Origin: Streptomyces sp. DG2A-72
GTDB taxonomy: Bacteria; Actinomycetota; Actinomycetes; Streptomycetales; Streptomycetaceae
Length of the DNA: 64,000 nt
Reading direction: 5' to 3'
Assembly (NCBI RefSeq): GCF_030499575.1
Contig: NZ_JASTLC010000001.1
Coordinates: 4,488,001 to 4,552,000 of the forward strand
A model generated the notes under the pieces. It did not search any database, was not told where the DNA came from, and saw only the letters and a program-made list of their open reading frames with translations. How positions within the stretch are numbered: the stretch's first letter is position 1; the number at the start of each line of letters is the position of its first letter. The translations under genes were made by a program, and so were the position numbers. Below are positions 33,742-42,299 of this stretch, in pieces.

Positions 33742-34677
33742 ATGACCTCCGCCTCTCCTCAGCGCGACGTCCGTGCCGAGTTGGAATCGCTGACCACGGA
33801 AGCCTTCCGGCCCGAACTCTCCGAGATCGATCAGCTGCCGACCCTTGAGATCGCCCGGCTGATGAACGGCGAGGACGCGACCGTCCCCACCGCCGTCGCC
33901 GCGAAGCTCCCGCAGATCGCCGCCGCCATCGACGCCGTGGCCGAGCGGATGGCCCGCGGCGGCCGGCTCGTCTACGCCGGTGCCGGGACCGCCGGCCGCC
34001 TCGGTGTGCTGGACGCCTCCGAGTGCCCGCCCACCTTCAACACCGACCCCACCCACGTCGTCGGCCTGATCGCGGGCGGCCCGGAGGCCATGGTCACTTC
34101 CGTCGAGGGCGCCGAGGACTCCACCGAGCTGGCGAGACGGGACCTCGACGGACTCGGCCTGACCGCCCTCGACACGGTCGTCGGCGTCTCCGCCTCCGGC
34201 CGCACCCCGTACGCCGTCGGTGCCGTGGAGCACGCCCGGCAGCTGGGTGCGCTGACCGTCGGTCTGGCGTGCAACGCGGACAGCGCGCTCGCGGCGGCTG
34301 CCGATCACGGCATCGACATCGTCGTAGGGCCGGAGTTGGTGACCGGATCCACCCGCCTCAAGGCGGGCACGGCGCAGAAGCTCGTGCTCAACATGCTCTC
34401 GACGATCACGATGATCCGGCTGGGCAAGACGTACGGGAACCTGATGGTCGACGTACGCGCCTCGAACGAGAAGCTGCGCGCCCGCTCCCGCCGTATCGTC
34501 GCCCTCGCCACCGGCGCGTCGGACGAGGAGATCGAGGCCGCGCTCGCGGCCACGGACGGCGAGGTGAAGAACGCGATCCTGACCATCCTCACCGGCGTCG
34601 ACGGCCCGACGGCCGCCCGCCTTCTGGAGGAGTCCGGCGGCCATCTGCGCGCCGCGCTGGCGGCGGCGAGGGGCTAG
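33742..34677 (+). CDS. murQ: N-acetylmuramic acid 6-phosphate etherase MurQ
   Basis: 311 residues. It cleaves the lactyl ether of MurNAc-6-P to give GlcNAc-6-P, feeding peptidoglycan recycling. MurQ motifs: LPTLEIARLMNGEDATVP, RLVYAGAGTAGRLGVLDASECPPTF (SIS phosphate site), GAEDSTELARRDL with the catalytic Glu region, VVGVSASGRTPYAVGAVEHAR, LVTGSTRLKAGTAQKLVLN, MVDVRASNEKL. Full length. Operon order regulator - murQ - EIIBC implies uptake as MurNAc-6-P; the GlcNAc-6-P product would go to NagA (55810). Confidence 0.96.
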   Translation: MTSASPQRDVRAELESLTTEAFRPELSEIDQLPTLEIARLMNGEDATVPTAVAAKLPQIAAAIDAVAERMARGGRLVYAGAGTAGRLGVLDASECPPTFNTDPTHVVGLIAGGPEAMVTSVEGAEDSTELARRDLDGLGLTALDTVVGVSASGRTPYAVGAVEHARQLGALTVGLACNADSALAAAADHGIDIVVGPELVTGSTRLKAGTAQKLVLNMLSTITMIRLGKTYGNLMVDVRASNEKLRARSRRIVALATGASDEEIEAALAATDGEVKNAILTILTGVDGPTAARLLEESGGHLRAALAAARG

Positions 34678-34693
34678 CCCGCACGCTCACCGC

Positions 34694-36112
34694 ATGCACA
34701 CCCCGCACACCCCCGCGACCACGGCCGCCGCCCTCCTCCCCCTGGTCGGCGGCCCCGCGAACATCACCTCCGTCGCCCACTGCATGACCCGCCTCCGCCT
34801 GGGCCTCGCCGACCGCTCCCTGGTCGACGACGAAGCCGTACGGGCCGTGCCCGGCGTCCTGGGCGTGGTCGCCGACGACGACACGTACCAGATCGTGCTG
34901 GGGCCGGGGGTGGTGGCGAGGGTGACGCCGGAGTTCGAGGCGTTGGTGACGTCGGCTGCTCAACTGGCCTCGCGTGGAGTGGAGTTGAGAGAGGATCAGC
35001 GTCAGCGCAACGCGACCCCGCTCAAACACACCCTCCGCCGCATCGCGAACATCTTCGTCCCCCTCATCCCCGCCCTCATCGGCTGCGGCATCCTCGCAGG
35101 CGTCAACGGCCTGCTGCTGAACGCCGGTTGGCTGCCCGGCCTCACCCCCGCCCTCACCGCCGTCGCCTCCGCCTTCATGGCCCTGATCGCGGTCTTCGTC
35201 GGCTACAACACGGCGAAGGAGTTCGGCGGCACACCGGTGCTGGGCGGGGCGGTGGCGGCGATCGTCGTGTACCCCGGGGTGGCGAAGGTGACGGCGTTCG
35301 GGGTCACCCTCGCTCCCGGCCAGGGCGGGGTGCTGGGCGCGCTGGCGGCGGCGCTGCTGGGGACGTACATCGAGAAGTGGTGCCGCACCCGCGTTCCCGA
35401 GACCCTCGACGTCCTCCTCACCCCGACCGTGACCGTCCTCGTCTCCGGCCTGGCCACGCTCTACGGCCTCATGTACGCGGCCGGCGAGATCTCCACCGCC
35501 GTCGGCACAGCCGCGAACTGGCTCCTCACGACGACCGGCGCGCTCGCCGGCCTGATCCTCGGCGGCCTCTTCCTCCCCCTCGTCATGCTCGGCCTCCACC
35601 AGGCCCTGATCCCCGTCCATGTGACGCTGATCGACCAGCAGGGCCACACCACCCTGCTCCCCATCCTGGCCATGGCCGGCGCGGGCCAGGTCGGCGCGGC
35701 GCTCGCGGTGTACGTCCGGCTGCGCCACGACACCTCCATCCGTACGACGATCAAGTCGGCCCTCCCGGCAGGGCTGTTGGGCGTCGGGGAACCGCTGATC
35801 TACGGCGTCTCCCTCCCCTTGGGCCGGCCGTTCCTGACCGCCTGCGCGGGCGGAGCGGCGGGCGGCGGCTTCGTGGGCCTGTTCGCGATGCTCGGGGAGC
35901 GAGTGGGGGCGACGGCGATCGGACCGTCGGGCTGGGCACTGTTTCCGCTGCTCGCGGGGGACGGGGGGTGGGCGGTGACGGTGGCGGTGTATGCGGGTGG
36001 GCTGGTGACGGGGTATGGGGTGGGGTTCGCGGCGACGTATCTCTTCGGGGGCCTGAACGCCCCAAAGGGGCGCGGGGAACTGCGCGACCAGCCACAGCGG
36101 ACCCGCAGCTGA
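34694..36112 (+). CDS. PTS EIIBC component, amino-sugar/MurNAc type
   Basis: 472 residues, ATG 34694, 16 bp after murQ. Residues 1-85 are an EIIB domain: LVGGPANITSVAHCMTRLRLGL with the phosphorylated Cys30, VLGVVADDDTYQIVLGPG. Residues about 105-455 are EIIC with about ten membrane segments: FVPLIPALIGCGILAGVNGLL, FVGYNTAKEFGGTPVLGG, GLHQALIPVHVTLID, GVGEPLIYGVSLPLGRPF. It lacks an EIIA domain, as in MurP-type transporters. The final 18 residues are encoded by a copy of the dispersed hairpin repeat, so the native C-terminus has been replaced. Confidence 0.92.
   Translation: MHTPHTPATTAAALLPLVGGPANITSVAHCMTRLRLGLADRSLVDDEAVRAVPGVLGVVADDDTYQIVLGPGVVARVTPEFEALVTSAAQLASRGVELREDQRQRNATPLKHTLRRIANIFVPLIPALIGCGILAGVNGLLLNAGWLPGLTPALTAVASAFMALIAVFVGYNTAKEFGGTPVLGGAVAAIVVYPGVAKVTAFGVTLAPGQGGVLGALAAALLGTYIEKWCRTRVPETLDVLLTPTVTVLVSGLATLYGLMYAAGEISTAVGTAANWLLTTTGALAGLILGGLFLPLVMLGLHQALIPVHVTLIDQQGHTTLLPILAMAGAGQVGAALAVYVRLRHDTSIRTTIKSALPAGLLGVGEPLIYGVSLPLGRPFLTACAGGAAGGGFVGLFAMLGERVGATAIGPSGWALFPLLAGDGGWAVTVAVYAGGLVTGYGVGFAATYLFGGLNAPKGRGELRDQPQRTRS
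36058..36109 (+). repeat. Dispersed repeat, copy E, inside the PTS gene end
   Basis: CGCCCCAAAGGGGCG, GGGGAACTGCGCGACCAGCC, then ACAGCGGACCCGCAG. It is read in frame as the last residues (APKGRGELRDQPQRTRS) of the EIIBC protein. Confidence 0.8.
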
Positions 36113-36159
36113 CCAAAGCCCCCTCGCGGCACTACCCGCAAAGCACGTAGCGTGGCCGC

Positions 36160-36999
36160 ATGGCATCGGCAGCAATGACCACGTTCCGGATCGGCGGGGA
36201 CCTTGAGGTGGGACGGCTCGGATTCGGGGCGATGCACCTGCCGACGGAACCGGCTGACGCGCGAGAAGCAGCCGTCGCGGTCGCGCGACGAGCCGTCGAA
36301 CTCGGCGTCACCCTGATCGACACGGCGCACATGTACGGCTGGGGCGCGAACGAGGAGCTGCTGGCCGAGGCCCTGCACCCGTACCCGGATGACCTCCTCG
36401 TCGCCACGAAGGCCGGCATCTCCCGGGTCGACGGCGAGTGGCGCCAGGACGCCAGCCCCGCCGGGCTGCGGGCAGGCGTCGACGCGGCCCTGCGCCGACT
36501 CCGCCTCGACCGCATCGAACTCCTCCAACTGCACCGCATCGACCCGGAGATCCCGGTGGCCGACCAGGTCGGCACGCTCGGCGAGCTGGTGACCGAGGGC
36601 AAGGTCGGCCGGATCGGCCTGTCCGAAGTCACGGTCGCCGAACTCGCCGAGGCGCGGACCGTCGCCGACATCGCGAGCGTCCAGAACCGCTACAACCTGC
36701 TCGACCGCGAGTACGAGCCCGTCCTGGAGGCCTGCGAGGCAGCGGGCATCGCCTTCCTGCCGTGGCGCCCGGTCGCCCACGGCACATCGGGCACGACCGC
36801 CGAGATCGCCGCGGTGGCGACCGAGGTCGACGCCACCGCGACGCAGGTGATGCTGGCCTGGCTCCTCGCACACTCGCCGGTGATGCTGCCGATTCCGGGG
36901 ACGGCGAACACGGCTCACCTGGAGGAGAACGTGGCGGCGGCGGAACTGGAACTCACCGAGGAACAGATCGCGCGCCTGGACAAGCTCCACGCCGCGTAA
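36160..36999 (+). CDS. Aldo/keto reductase
   Basis: 279 residues, ATG 36160 (MASAAMTTFRIGGDL); ATG 36175 is an alternative. An AKR barrel with the full tetrad: VTLIDTAHMYGWGANEELL (Asp and Tyr), DLLVATKAGI (Lys), and LLQLHRIDPEIP (His). The NADPH region is GTSGTTAEIAAVATEVDATATQ with LPIPGTANTAHLEENV. It reduces an unknown carbonyl with NADPH. Stand-alone gene. Confidence 0.93.
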   Translation: MASAAMTTFRIGGDLEVGRLGFGAMHLPTEPADAREAAVAVARRAVELGVTLIDTAHMYGWGANEELLAEALHPYPDDLLVATKAGISRVDGEWRQDASPAGLRAGVDAALRRLRLDRIELLQLHRIDPEIPVADQVGTLGELVTEGKVGRIGLSEVTVAELAEARTVADIASVQNRYNLLDREYEPVLEACEAAGIAFLPWRPVAHGTSGTTAEIAAVATEVDATATQVMLAWLLAHSPVMLPIPGTANTAHLEENVAAAELELTEEQIARLDKLHAA

Positions 37000-37007
37000 C
37001 CAGGAAC

Positions 37008-37253
37008 TCAGGGCAGCCGCCCTTCCCGGTTGACCTGCCGTACCCGGACCCGCAGTTCTTCCTCCGTCGACATCGAACGCAGCACGTCCGCCAGATACTC
37101 GGCCGTCCGTACGTTGCACCGCCCCAGGTCGACCAAGGCGAACGGCTCGTCGCTCGCACCGGTCACCGGGTCCACGCACAGCGACGGCAACACGACATCG
37201 ATCCCGGCGAGGGCGTCCCGCAGCGACTCCACGATCTCTTCGGTCGAGCGCAC
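37008..37253 (-). CDS. Small conserved hypothetical protein
   Basis: 81 residues from GTG 37253 with an ideal GGAGG site. MRSTEEIVESLRDALAG, VLPSLCVDPVTG, FALVDLGRCNVRTAEYLADVL, ELRVRVRQVNREG. A compact alpha/beta protein of a type common in Streptomyces next to XRE/DUF397 genes. Function unknown. Divergent from the XRE regulator at 37368 (114-bp gap). Confidence 0.75.
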   Translation of the reverse strand: MRSTEEIVESLRDALAGIDVVLPSLCVDPVTGASDEPFALVDLGRCNVRTAEYLADVLRSMSTEEELRVRVRQVNREGRLP

Positions 37254-37367
37254 GTTTCCCTACCTCCACGGTGAGTTTGCGATTCAGCACACAGAGTGGC
37301 GGTGAGCTGTTTAACCTGGCCATATACGGCGTCCCAACAACCCCATGTGTACGACCGGGAGTTGCCC

Positions 37368-38207
37368 ATGTCAGGACCGAAAGACCTCGACCCTTCGTCC
37401 TCACCCCGGGCCCTGCTGGGGGCGGAGCTGCGCCATGCGCGCGAGAAGGCGGGGCTGAGCCAGGAGGAACTGGGCGGCCGGATCTTCGTCAGCGGCTCGT
37501 TCATCGGCCAACTGGAGGCCGGTACGCGAAGGATGCAGCCGGATCATGCGCGGTTGTTGGACGAAGTGCTGGGGACGGGAGACTTCTTCCAGCGGAACTG
37601 CGGGGTGTCGGCCAGGTCCCGTTATCCCGAGCACTTCGCGGAGGCGGCGGAGGCGGAAGCAGAAGCCACGGCGATCCGCCAGTACGCGCCGCTGCTGATC
37701 CCCGGACTGCTCCAGACGCCCGGGTACGCACGGGCGGTGAACCGCGCGTACGACCCGACGGCGCCGGAGGAGACCATCGAGGAGTGGGTGGACGGCACGA
37801 TGGCGCGGACCCGTCTACTCGACCACCCAACAAAGCCGTTGTTGTGGGCGGTGCTTGACGAGGGGGCGCTGCGCCGGGTGACGGGCGGCCCAGCGGTGAT
37901 GGCGGAGGCCCTGCGCCACGTCGCGGGCCTGGCCCGCCGGGGCCGGGTCATCGTGCAGGTGCTGCCCTTCAGCGCGGGGGCGCACAAGGCGATGGAGGGC
38001 TCGCTGAAGCTGATGGACTTCGAGGACGCCCCTCCACTGGTCTACTTCGAGGGGGTCGGCACCGGACGCCTGGAGGACGACCCGGCCACTGTCGCCCGGC
38101 TGAGGTTCACCTTCGAACTCCTCACGGCCTCCGCACTCTCGCCGGAGAAGTCCCTGGCAATGATCGAGGCGTTGGCGCAGGATTACGCCCATGAGGAACA
38201 TCCCTGA
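37368..38207 (+). CDS. XRE-family regulator, Scr1/DUF5753 type
   Basis: 279 residues from ATG 37368 (MSGPKDLDPSSSP). N-terminal HTH: LGAELRHAREKAGLSQEELG, IFVSGSFIGQLEAGTRRMQ. The C-terminal DUF5753 domain: YAPLLIPGLLQTPGYARAV, RTRLLDHPTKPLLWAVLDEGAL, RRGRVIVQVLPFSAGAHKAM, ALSPEKSLAMIEAL. It is followed by a DUF397 gene overlapping by 17 bp, the standard pairing, thought to act as antitoxin-like regulator plus small partner and often linked to development. Confidence 0.94.
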   Translation: MSGPKDLDPSSSPRALLGAELRHAREKAGLSQEELGGRIFVSGSFIGQLEAGTRRMQPDHARLLDEVLGTGDFFQRNCGVSARSRYPEHFAEAAEAEAEATAIRQYAPLLIPGLLQTPGYARAVNRAYDPTAPEETIEEWVDGTMARTRLLDHPTKPLLWAVLDEGALRRVTGGPAVMAEALRHVAGLARRGRVIVQVLPFSAGAHKAMEGSLKLMDFEDAPPLVYFEGVGTGRLEDDPATVARLRFTFELLTASALSPEKSLAMIEALAQDYAHEEHP

Positions 38208-38394
38208 CTACGACCTGAGCACGGCGACCTGGCACAAGTCGAGCTACAGCGGCGGTGGCGGCAACGACTGCCTCGAAGTAGCCGACGGCCACCCCACCCT
38301 CGTCCCCGTCCGCGACTCCAAGAACCCCGACGGCCCGAAGCTCGTATTCCGGGCGTCGGCCTGGTCGGCCTTCGTCAATGCGGTCAGGATCTGA
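38191..38394 (+). CDS. DUF397 protein
   Basis: 67 residues. It has the family hallmarks TWHKSSYSGGGGNDCLEVA and VPVRDSKNPDGPKLVF, and ends WSAFVNAVRI. Start ATG 38191 lies within the end of the XRE gene (17-bp overlap), so translation is coupled. It is the intact counterpart of the orphan DUF397 gene at 5593. Confidence 0.94.
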   Translation: MRNIPDYDLSTATWHKSSYSGGGGNDCLEVADGHPTLVPVRDSKNPDGPKLVFRASAWSAFVNAVRI

Positions 38395-38420
38395 CCTAAA
38401 GGGCTCCTAGCCTGGCTGTC

Positions 38421-38966
38421 ATGACTGAGACCACGCACACCACCGCCGCCGCCACCGCCACCGACGAGCGCACCGACCTGCTGGAAGCGCTGGCCAAGCA
38501 GCGGCACTTCCTGCGCTTCACCACCCGCGACCTCACCGACGAACAGGCCGGTCAGCGCACCACCGCCAGCGAACTGTGCCTGGGCGGCCTGATCAAGCAC
38601 GTCACGTCGGTGGAGCGGAACTGGGTGGACTTCATCCTGAACGGCCCTTCGGCGATGGGCGACTTCACCGCCATGACCGAGGCCGACTGGGCCAAGCGGG
38701 TCGACGAGTTCCGCATGCTGCCCGACGAGACGCTGGTCGGCGTACTGAAGGAGTACGAGGAAGTGGCGTACCGTACGGCCGAGTTGGTCACCACGCTGCC
38801 CGATCTGAACGCCTCGCACCCGCTGCCGAAAGCCCCCTGGTTCGAAGCGGACGCGCACTGGTCGGCCCGCAGGACGCTGCTGCACATCATCGCCGAGACG
38901 GCTCAGCACACCGGTCACGCCGACATCATCCGGGAGTCCCTGGACGGTGCGAAGAGCATGGGCTGA
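38421..38966 (+). CDS. DinB-family (DUF664) protein
   Basis: 181 residues. Four-helix DinB fold: LLEALAKQRHFLRFTTRDLTD, LCLGGLIKHVTSVERNWVD (first metal His), DLNASHPLPKAPWF, and WSARRTLLHIIAETAQHTGHADIIRE carrying the paired His of the metal site. Probably a thiol-dependent (mycothiol) transferase; substrate unknown. It stands alone, 26 bp after the DUF397 gene. Confidence 0.9.
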   Translation: MTETTHTTAAATATDERTDLLEALAKQRHFLRFTTRDLTDEQAGQRTTASELCLGGLIKHVTSVERNWVDFILNGPSAMGDFTAMTEADWAKRVDEFRMLPDETLVGVLKEYEEVAYRTAELVTTLPDLNASHPLPKAPWFEADAHWSARRTLLHIIAETAQHTGHADIIRESLDGAKSMG

Positions 38967-39144
38967 CCGGTCCCGAGGCTCATGTGTTTCCTTCGGTATC
39001 CGTAGTGATGTGTCGTCCGTTGGTGTCGTTACGTGTGTCCGGTGCCGGTCTCGGTCGTATCTGAGTGCGTGGATCGAATGCGTGACCTTTTCGCGGGAGT
39101 GTCGTTGATCGGATGACAGCATCACGGGCGGGAAAGGGGGGCCG

Positions 39145-41157
39145 GTGAGCCGGAAGCTGCCGCTGGGCGAGGGTGAGACGGCCCGGACCGCCTGCGCCCG
39201 TGGACTGCTGCGTCCGGGCGTGGTGGAGAAGACGGGCGAGGTCCTGTCGGCCGCCGTGCTCGCACAGCGGGTCGGCTGGGCCGCCGATCTGGTCTCCGGC
39301 ATGGCCGCCGAACTGCTGGCCGAGCATTGGAACGCCACCGATGTGGACACCCTCGCCTCCGGTGAGGACGCGGGCGGGCAAAAGCTGCCGTCGAATGCGT
39401 GGATGGCGCTGCGGAGGCTGGACTGGACGGCCGCCCCGGCCGGGGGTGTGAGGGTCAACGACCGGATCGTGCGCATGGCCCAGGAACAGGCCGGACGTAC
39501 GCTGCGGTCGGCGAAATGGCGGGCCGACCTCACCACCGGAGTCCGCACGACGTGGCCCGCCGAACCAGGCAAGCGCACACCTGAGGAGTGGGATACGGTC
39601 CGCGAGGCGATCCCTGACGGCGAGCACCTCCCGTCGAGTGTGATCCGTTCCCGCACCCGGCAGATCGCCGCCTTCGCTGCGGAGAACGGCCGTCTGCCGG
39701 CCGATGTGTTCGAGCTGGAGGCTCCGCCCGGGGTGGCGCGGATGCTGCTGCTGTCGGCGTGTGACGGGCAGCAGGCCACCATCGAACGCGGCGAGGAGGA
39801 CCCGCAACGGGCGCTGCTGCGTCTGCAACTGCCCACCCGGCCCGACCCGCGCTCCTACCGGGACTGGACATGGGTGGCCTGCCCGATCACGCTGCCGCCG
39901 ACGGTCCCGCCCGGTGCGGTGCTGCACCTGCCCACCCTGCGCCTCGCGAGCGGAAAGGTGCGCGCCGACCTGGCCTACACCCACGCTGTGCCGAAGGCCC
40001 GCCGTACCGGCCACACCGTGGCGCTCGGCGTGGACTGGGGCCTGAATACCCTGCTCAGCGCGGGCGCGGCCCGGCTGCACGACGACGGGCGGATCACCGC
40101 GCTCGGTCACGGCGGCCAGTTCGGGGCCGCCGGAGTCCTGGCCCGGCAGCACCGGCTGCGGCGCCTGTCGGAACACCTGCACGCCAAGGCCGACCAGTAT
40201 GAGCGGCTCATCGACGCCGCCGAGCAACACGAGCTCTCCGGCAGACACGGCGTGCTGCGCGGCGAGATCCGCTTCGTGTCCGACCGCAGGTCGAACCTCA
40301 ACGACGCCCTTGCCTGGGCCGCCGCCCGCTGGACGGTGGACCAGGCCATCGCCGCCCACGCCACGGTCATCTATCTGGAAGACCTGCGGTCGATGGAAGC
40401 GGGCGGCATGGGCCGCACCACGAATACACGCCTGTCTCAGACGGTGCGCGGCCAGATCGCCGACCACATGCGCCACCTCGCCGCAGAGGCCGGGATCGCC
40501 GTCGTCACCGTCCCGCCCCGCAACACCTCCCGGCACTGCCCCCGATGCCTCACCCCGCTACGGCACCGCAAAGCCCCCGACCGCCCCACCGCACCGGGCT
40601 GGAAATGGGCTCTCTGTCCCGACCGGGCCGGATGCGGCTGGCAGGGCGACCGCGACCACGGCGCCTGGCAACGCATCGCCGCCCGCGGCCTCACCCACCA
40701 GGCCAGGACCGTCACCGACCGGGCCACCAGGCAGATGGTGATCCGCACGGTGGTCGACACGCTCGAAACCCAAGCGGTCATCACCGAGACCGCCCCGACC
40801 AGCCGGGCCGACCGGTCCAAGACCGGCCCCACCCGGCGGAAACCCACACGCCCCGCGCCCAGGCGACGCAGGGCACCCTCCCCCACCGGCCCCTCGGGTC
40901 CGGCGGGCCAGCGTCCGGAGGGGCACGCACCACCGGGCCGGAGGAGACTGCCCCGCGCAGCCCACCGGCACCAGGGCGTGACGACGATCAGCACACCACC
41001 CTCCCCCAGCCTCCGGCCGGGGGAACCCCCATCCAGCCGACACCGGCCACGAGGAGCAGCACGGGGCGCAGGATTCCACCTGCACGCCCACGCCACCCCT
41101 CCACGATGGGCAGATCCCACGCCAGACACCATGTCTGACATGGGATCACTAAGCTGA
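39145..41157 (+). CDS. TnpB-like RuvC nuclease (IS605/IS1341 OrfB type), long form
   Basis: 670 residues from GTG 39145, preceded by GGGAAAGGGGGG. The RuvC catalytic triad is intact: Asp297 in ALGVDWGLN, Glu412 in VIYLEDLRSME, and Asp504 in GDRDHGAWQR. A zinc ribbon (CPRC near 469-472, CPDRAGC near 491-497) is inserted before the last motif as in TnpB. The 290-residue N-terminus is longer than usual TnpB, and the last 130 residues are low-complexity Pro/Arg/Ser. No tnpA transposase is nearby. By family, TnpB proteins are RNA-guided DNA nucleases; a strong hairpin lies at the 3' end of the frame. It could be domesticated or a stranded element. Confidence 0.75.
   Translation: MSRKLPLGEGETARTACARGLLRPGVVEKTGEVLSAAVLAQRVGWAADLVSGMAAELLAEHWNATDVDTLASGEDAGGQKLPSNAWMALRRLDWTAAPAGGVRVNDRIVRMAQEQAGRTLRSAKWRADLTTGVRTTWPAEPGKRTPEEWDTVREAIPDGEHLPSSVIRSRTRQIAAFAAENGRLPADVFELEAPPGVARMLLLSACDGQQATIERGEEDPQRALLRLQLPTRPDPRSYRDWTWVACPITLPPTVPPGAVLHLPTLRLASGKVRADLAYTHAVPKARRTGHTVALGVDWGLNTLLSAGAARLHDDGRITALGHGGQFGAAGVLARQHRLRRLSEHLHAKADQYERLIDAAEQHELSGRHGVLRGEIRFVSDRRSNLNDALAWAAARWTVDQAIAAHATVIYLEDLRSMEAGGMGRTTNTRLSQTVRGQIADHMRHLAAEAGIAVVTVPPRNTSRHCPRCLTPLRHRKAPDRPTAPGWKWALCPDRAGCGWQGDRDHGAWQRIAARGLTHQARTVTDRATRQMVIRTVVDTLETQAVITETAPTSRADRSKTGPTRRKPTRPAPRRRRAPSPTGPSGPAGQRPEGHAPPGRRRLPRAAHRHQGVTTISTPPSPSLRPGEPPSSRHRPRGAARGAGFHLHAHATPPRWADPTPDTMSDMGSLS
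41113..41147 (+). other. Nested hairpin at the 3' end of the TnpB-like gene
   Basis: Outer stem GATCCCA (41113-41119) with TGGGATC (41141-41147); inner stem CAGACA-CCA-TGTCTG. An alternative pairing is CCATGTC-T-GACATGG. It lies inside the last codons of the frame, where the guide-RNA scaffold or the right end of IS605-type elements is found. Confidence 0.55.
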
Positions 41158-41308
41158 CCAGAGACGCTGGACGGACAGCATGGGCCGCTGACGGCCTCGG
41201 AGTTGTCGCACCGGCACACACCACCTGATCATTCCGGGGCCGTCGCCATGCCTGGAGGGCAGAACCCGGCCGTCACATTTCGCACATGATCAGCTACCCG
41301 ACAGGCTC

Positions 41309-42166
41309 TCAGGAGGCCAGGGCGGCGCGTACGACCTCGGTCGGCGTCGTGGTGGGCCGGCCCAGCAGGCGCGTGAGGTCGGTGCTGTCGCTGTACAGCG
41401 CGCCGCGCTTGACGGCCAGGTCGGAGTCGGCCAGGGCCTTGGCGATCCCGTCGGGCACGCCCACGCCCACCAGCATCGCGGCGAACTGCTCGGGCGGCAG
41501 GTCCTGGTAGGTGACGGTGGTTCCGCTGACGTCGGTGATGATCGCGGCCAGTTCGGTCAGGGTGAAGGCGGTGTCGCCGGCCAGTTCGTAGACGGCGCCG
41601 GCGTGGCCTTCTCCGGTCAGTACAGCGGCGGCGGCGCCGGCGTAGTCGGCACGGGCCGTCCCGGAGATGCGTCCTTGGCCGGTGCTGCGCACCAGTGCGC
41701 CGTGCTCCAGGGCCATGGAAAGCATGCTGGTGTAGTTCTCCACGTACCAGCCGTTGCGCAGCAGGGTGTGGGGTAGGCCGGACTCGGCCAGGGCCTGCTC
41801 GGTGGCCACGTGTTCGGCGGCCAGGATCATGCCGGAGGTGTCGGCGCCCAGGAGGCTGGTGTAGGCGACGAGGCCGACTCCGGCCTTGGCCGCGGCGTCG
41901 ATGGCGTTGACGTGCGGCTGCACGCGCAGTCCGATGTCGTCGCTGGAGACGAGCAGCAGGCGGTCGGTCCCGGCGAACGCGGTGGTGAGTGTCTCCGGGC
42001 GGGTGTAGTCGGCCTCGCGGACGATCACGCCCCGGTCGGCGAGGTCGCCGGCCTTGTCGGGTGTGCGGACCGCGGCGACGATGTCGCCCGCGGCGACGCC
42101 GCGGGCGAGCAGGTCCTCGATGACGAGTCGGCCGAGGTGGCCGGTGGCTCCGGTGACGGTGATCAT
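41309..42166 (-). CDS. NmrA-like SDR, quinone oxidoreductase (QorB) type
   Basis: 285 residues from ATG 42166, with GAAGGATTCGC upstream. Atypical SDR: MITVTGATGHLGRLVIEDLL (NAD(P) loop), VAAVRTPDKAGDLADRG, VREADYTRPETL, LVSSDDIGLRVQPHVNAIDAA, LPHTLLRNGWYVENYT, and AGDTAFTLTELAAIITDVSG. Closest in layout to E. coli QorB-like NAD(P)H:quinone reductases. It is divergent from an HxlR regulator, the usual pairing for redox-stress control; the 133-bp gap holds a palindromic operator. Confidence 0.93.
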   Translation of the reverse strand: MITVTGATGHLGRLVIEDLLARGVAAGDIVAAVRTPDKAGDLADRGVIVREADYTRPETLTTAFAGTDRLLLVSSDDIGLRVQPHVNAIDAAAKAGVGLVAYTSLLGADTSGMILAAEHVATEQALAESGLPHTLLRNGWYVENYTSMLSMALEHGALVRSTGQGRISGTARADYAGAAAAVLTGEGHAGAVYELAGDTAFTLTELAAIITDVSGTTVTYQDLPPEQFAAMLVGVGVPDGIAKALADSDLAVKRGALYSDSTDLTRLLGRPTTTPTEVVRAALAS

Positions 42167-42223
42167 GCGAATCCTTCGGTGGGCTGGTGTGGCGACGCCA
42201 TCCCGGCGCCGCCCACCCACATG

Positions 42224-42265
42224 AAGCACTAACTATTAGAAAGTGCCAACCATTCCCTAGTGCTT
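42224..42265. promoter_or_regulatory. Palindromic operator between SDR and HxlR genes
   Basis: AAGCACTA (42224-42231) and TAGTGCTT (42258-42265) form a perfect 8-bp inverted repeat with a 26-bp spacer containing AAGTGCC. It lies in the divergent promoter region and is the likely HxlR binding site for both genes. Confidence 0.6.
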
Positions 42266-42299
42266 ACTTGTTCATTGTGGATGAACTAGACTGGCCGGC

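Noticed and set aside
39145..41157. TnpB-like gene as a Cas12 effector
   Set aside because: No CRISPR repeats or adaptation genes nearby; the zinc-ribbon position and lone context fit TnpB better.
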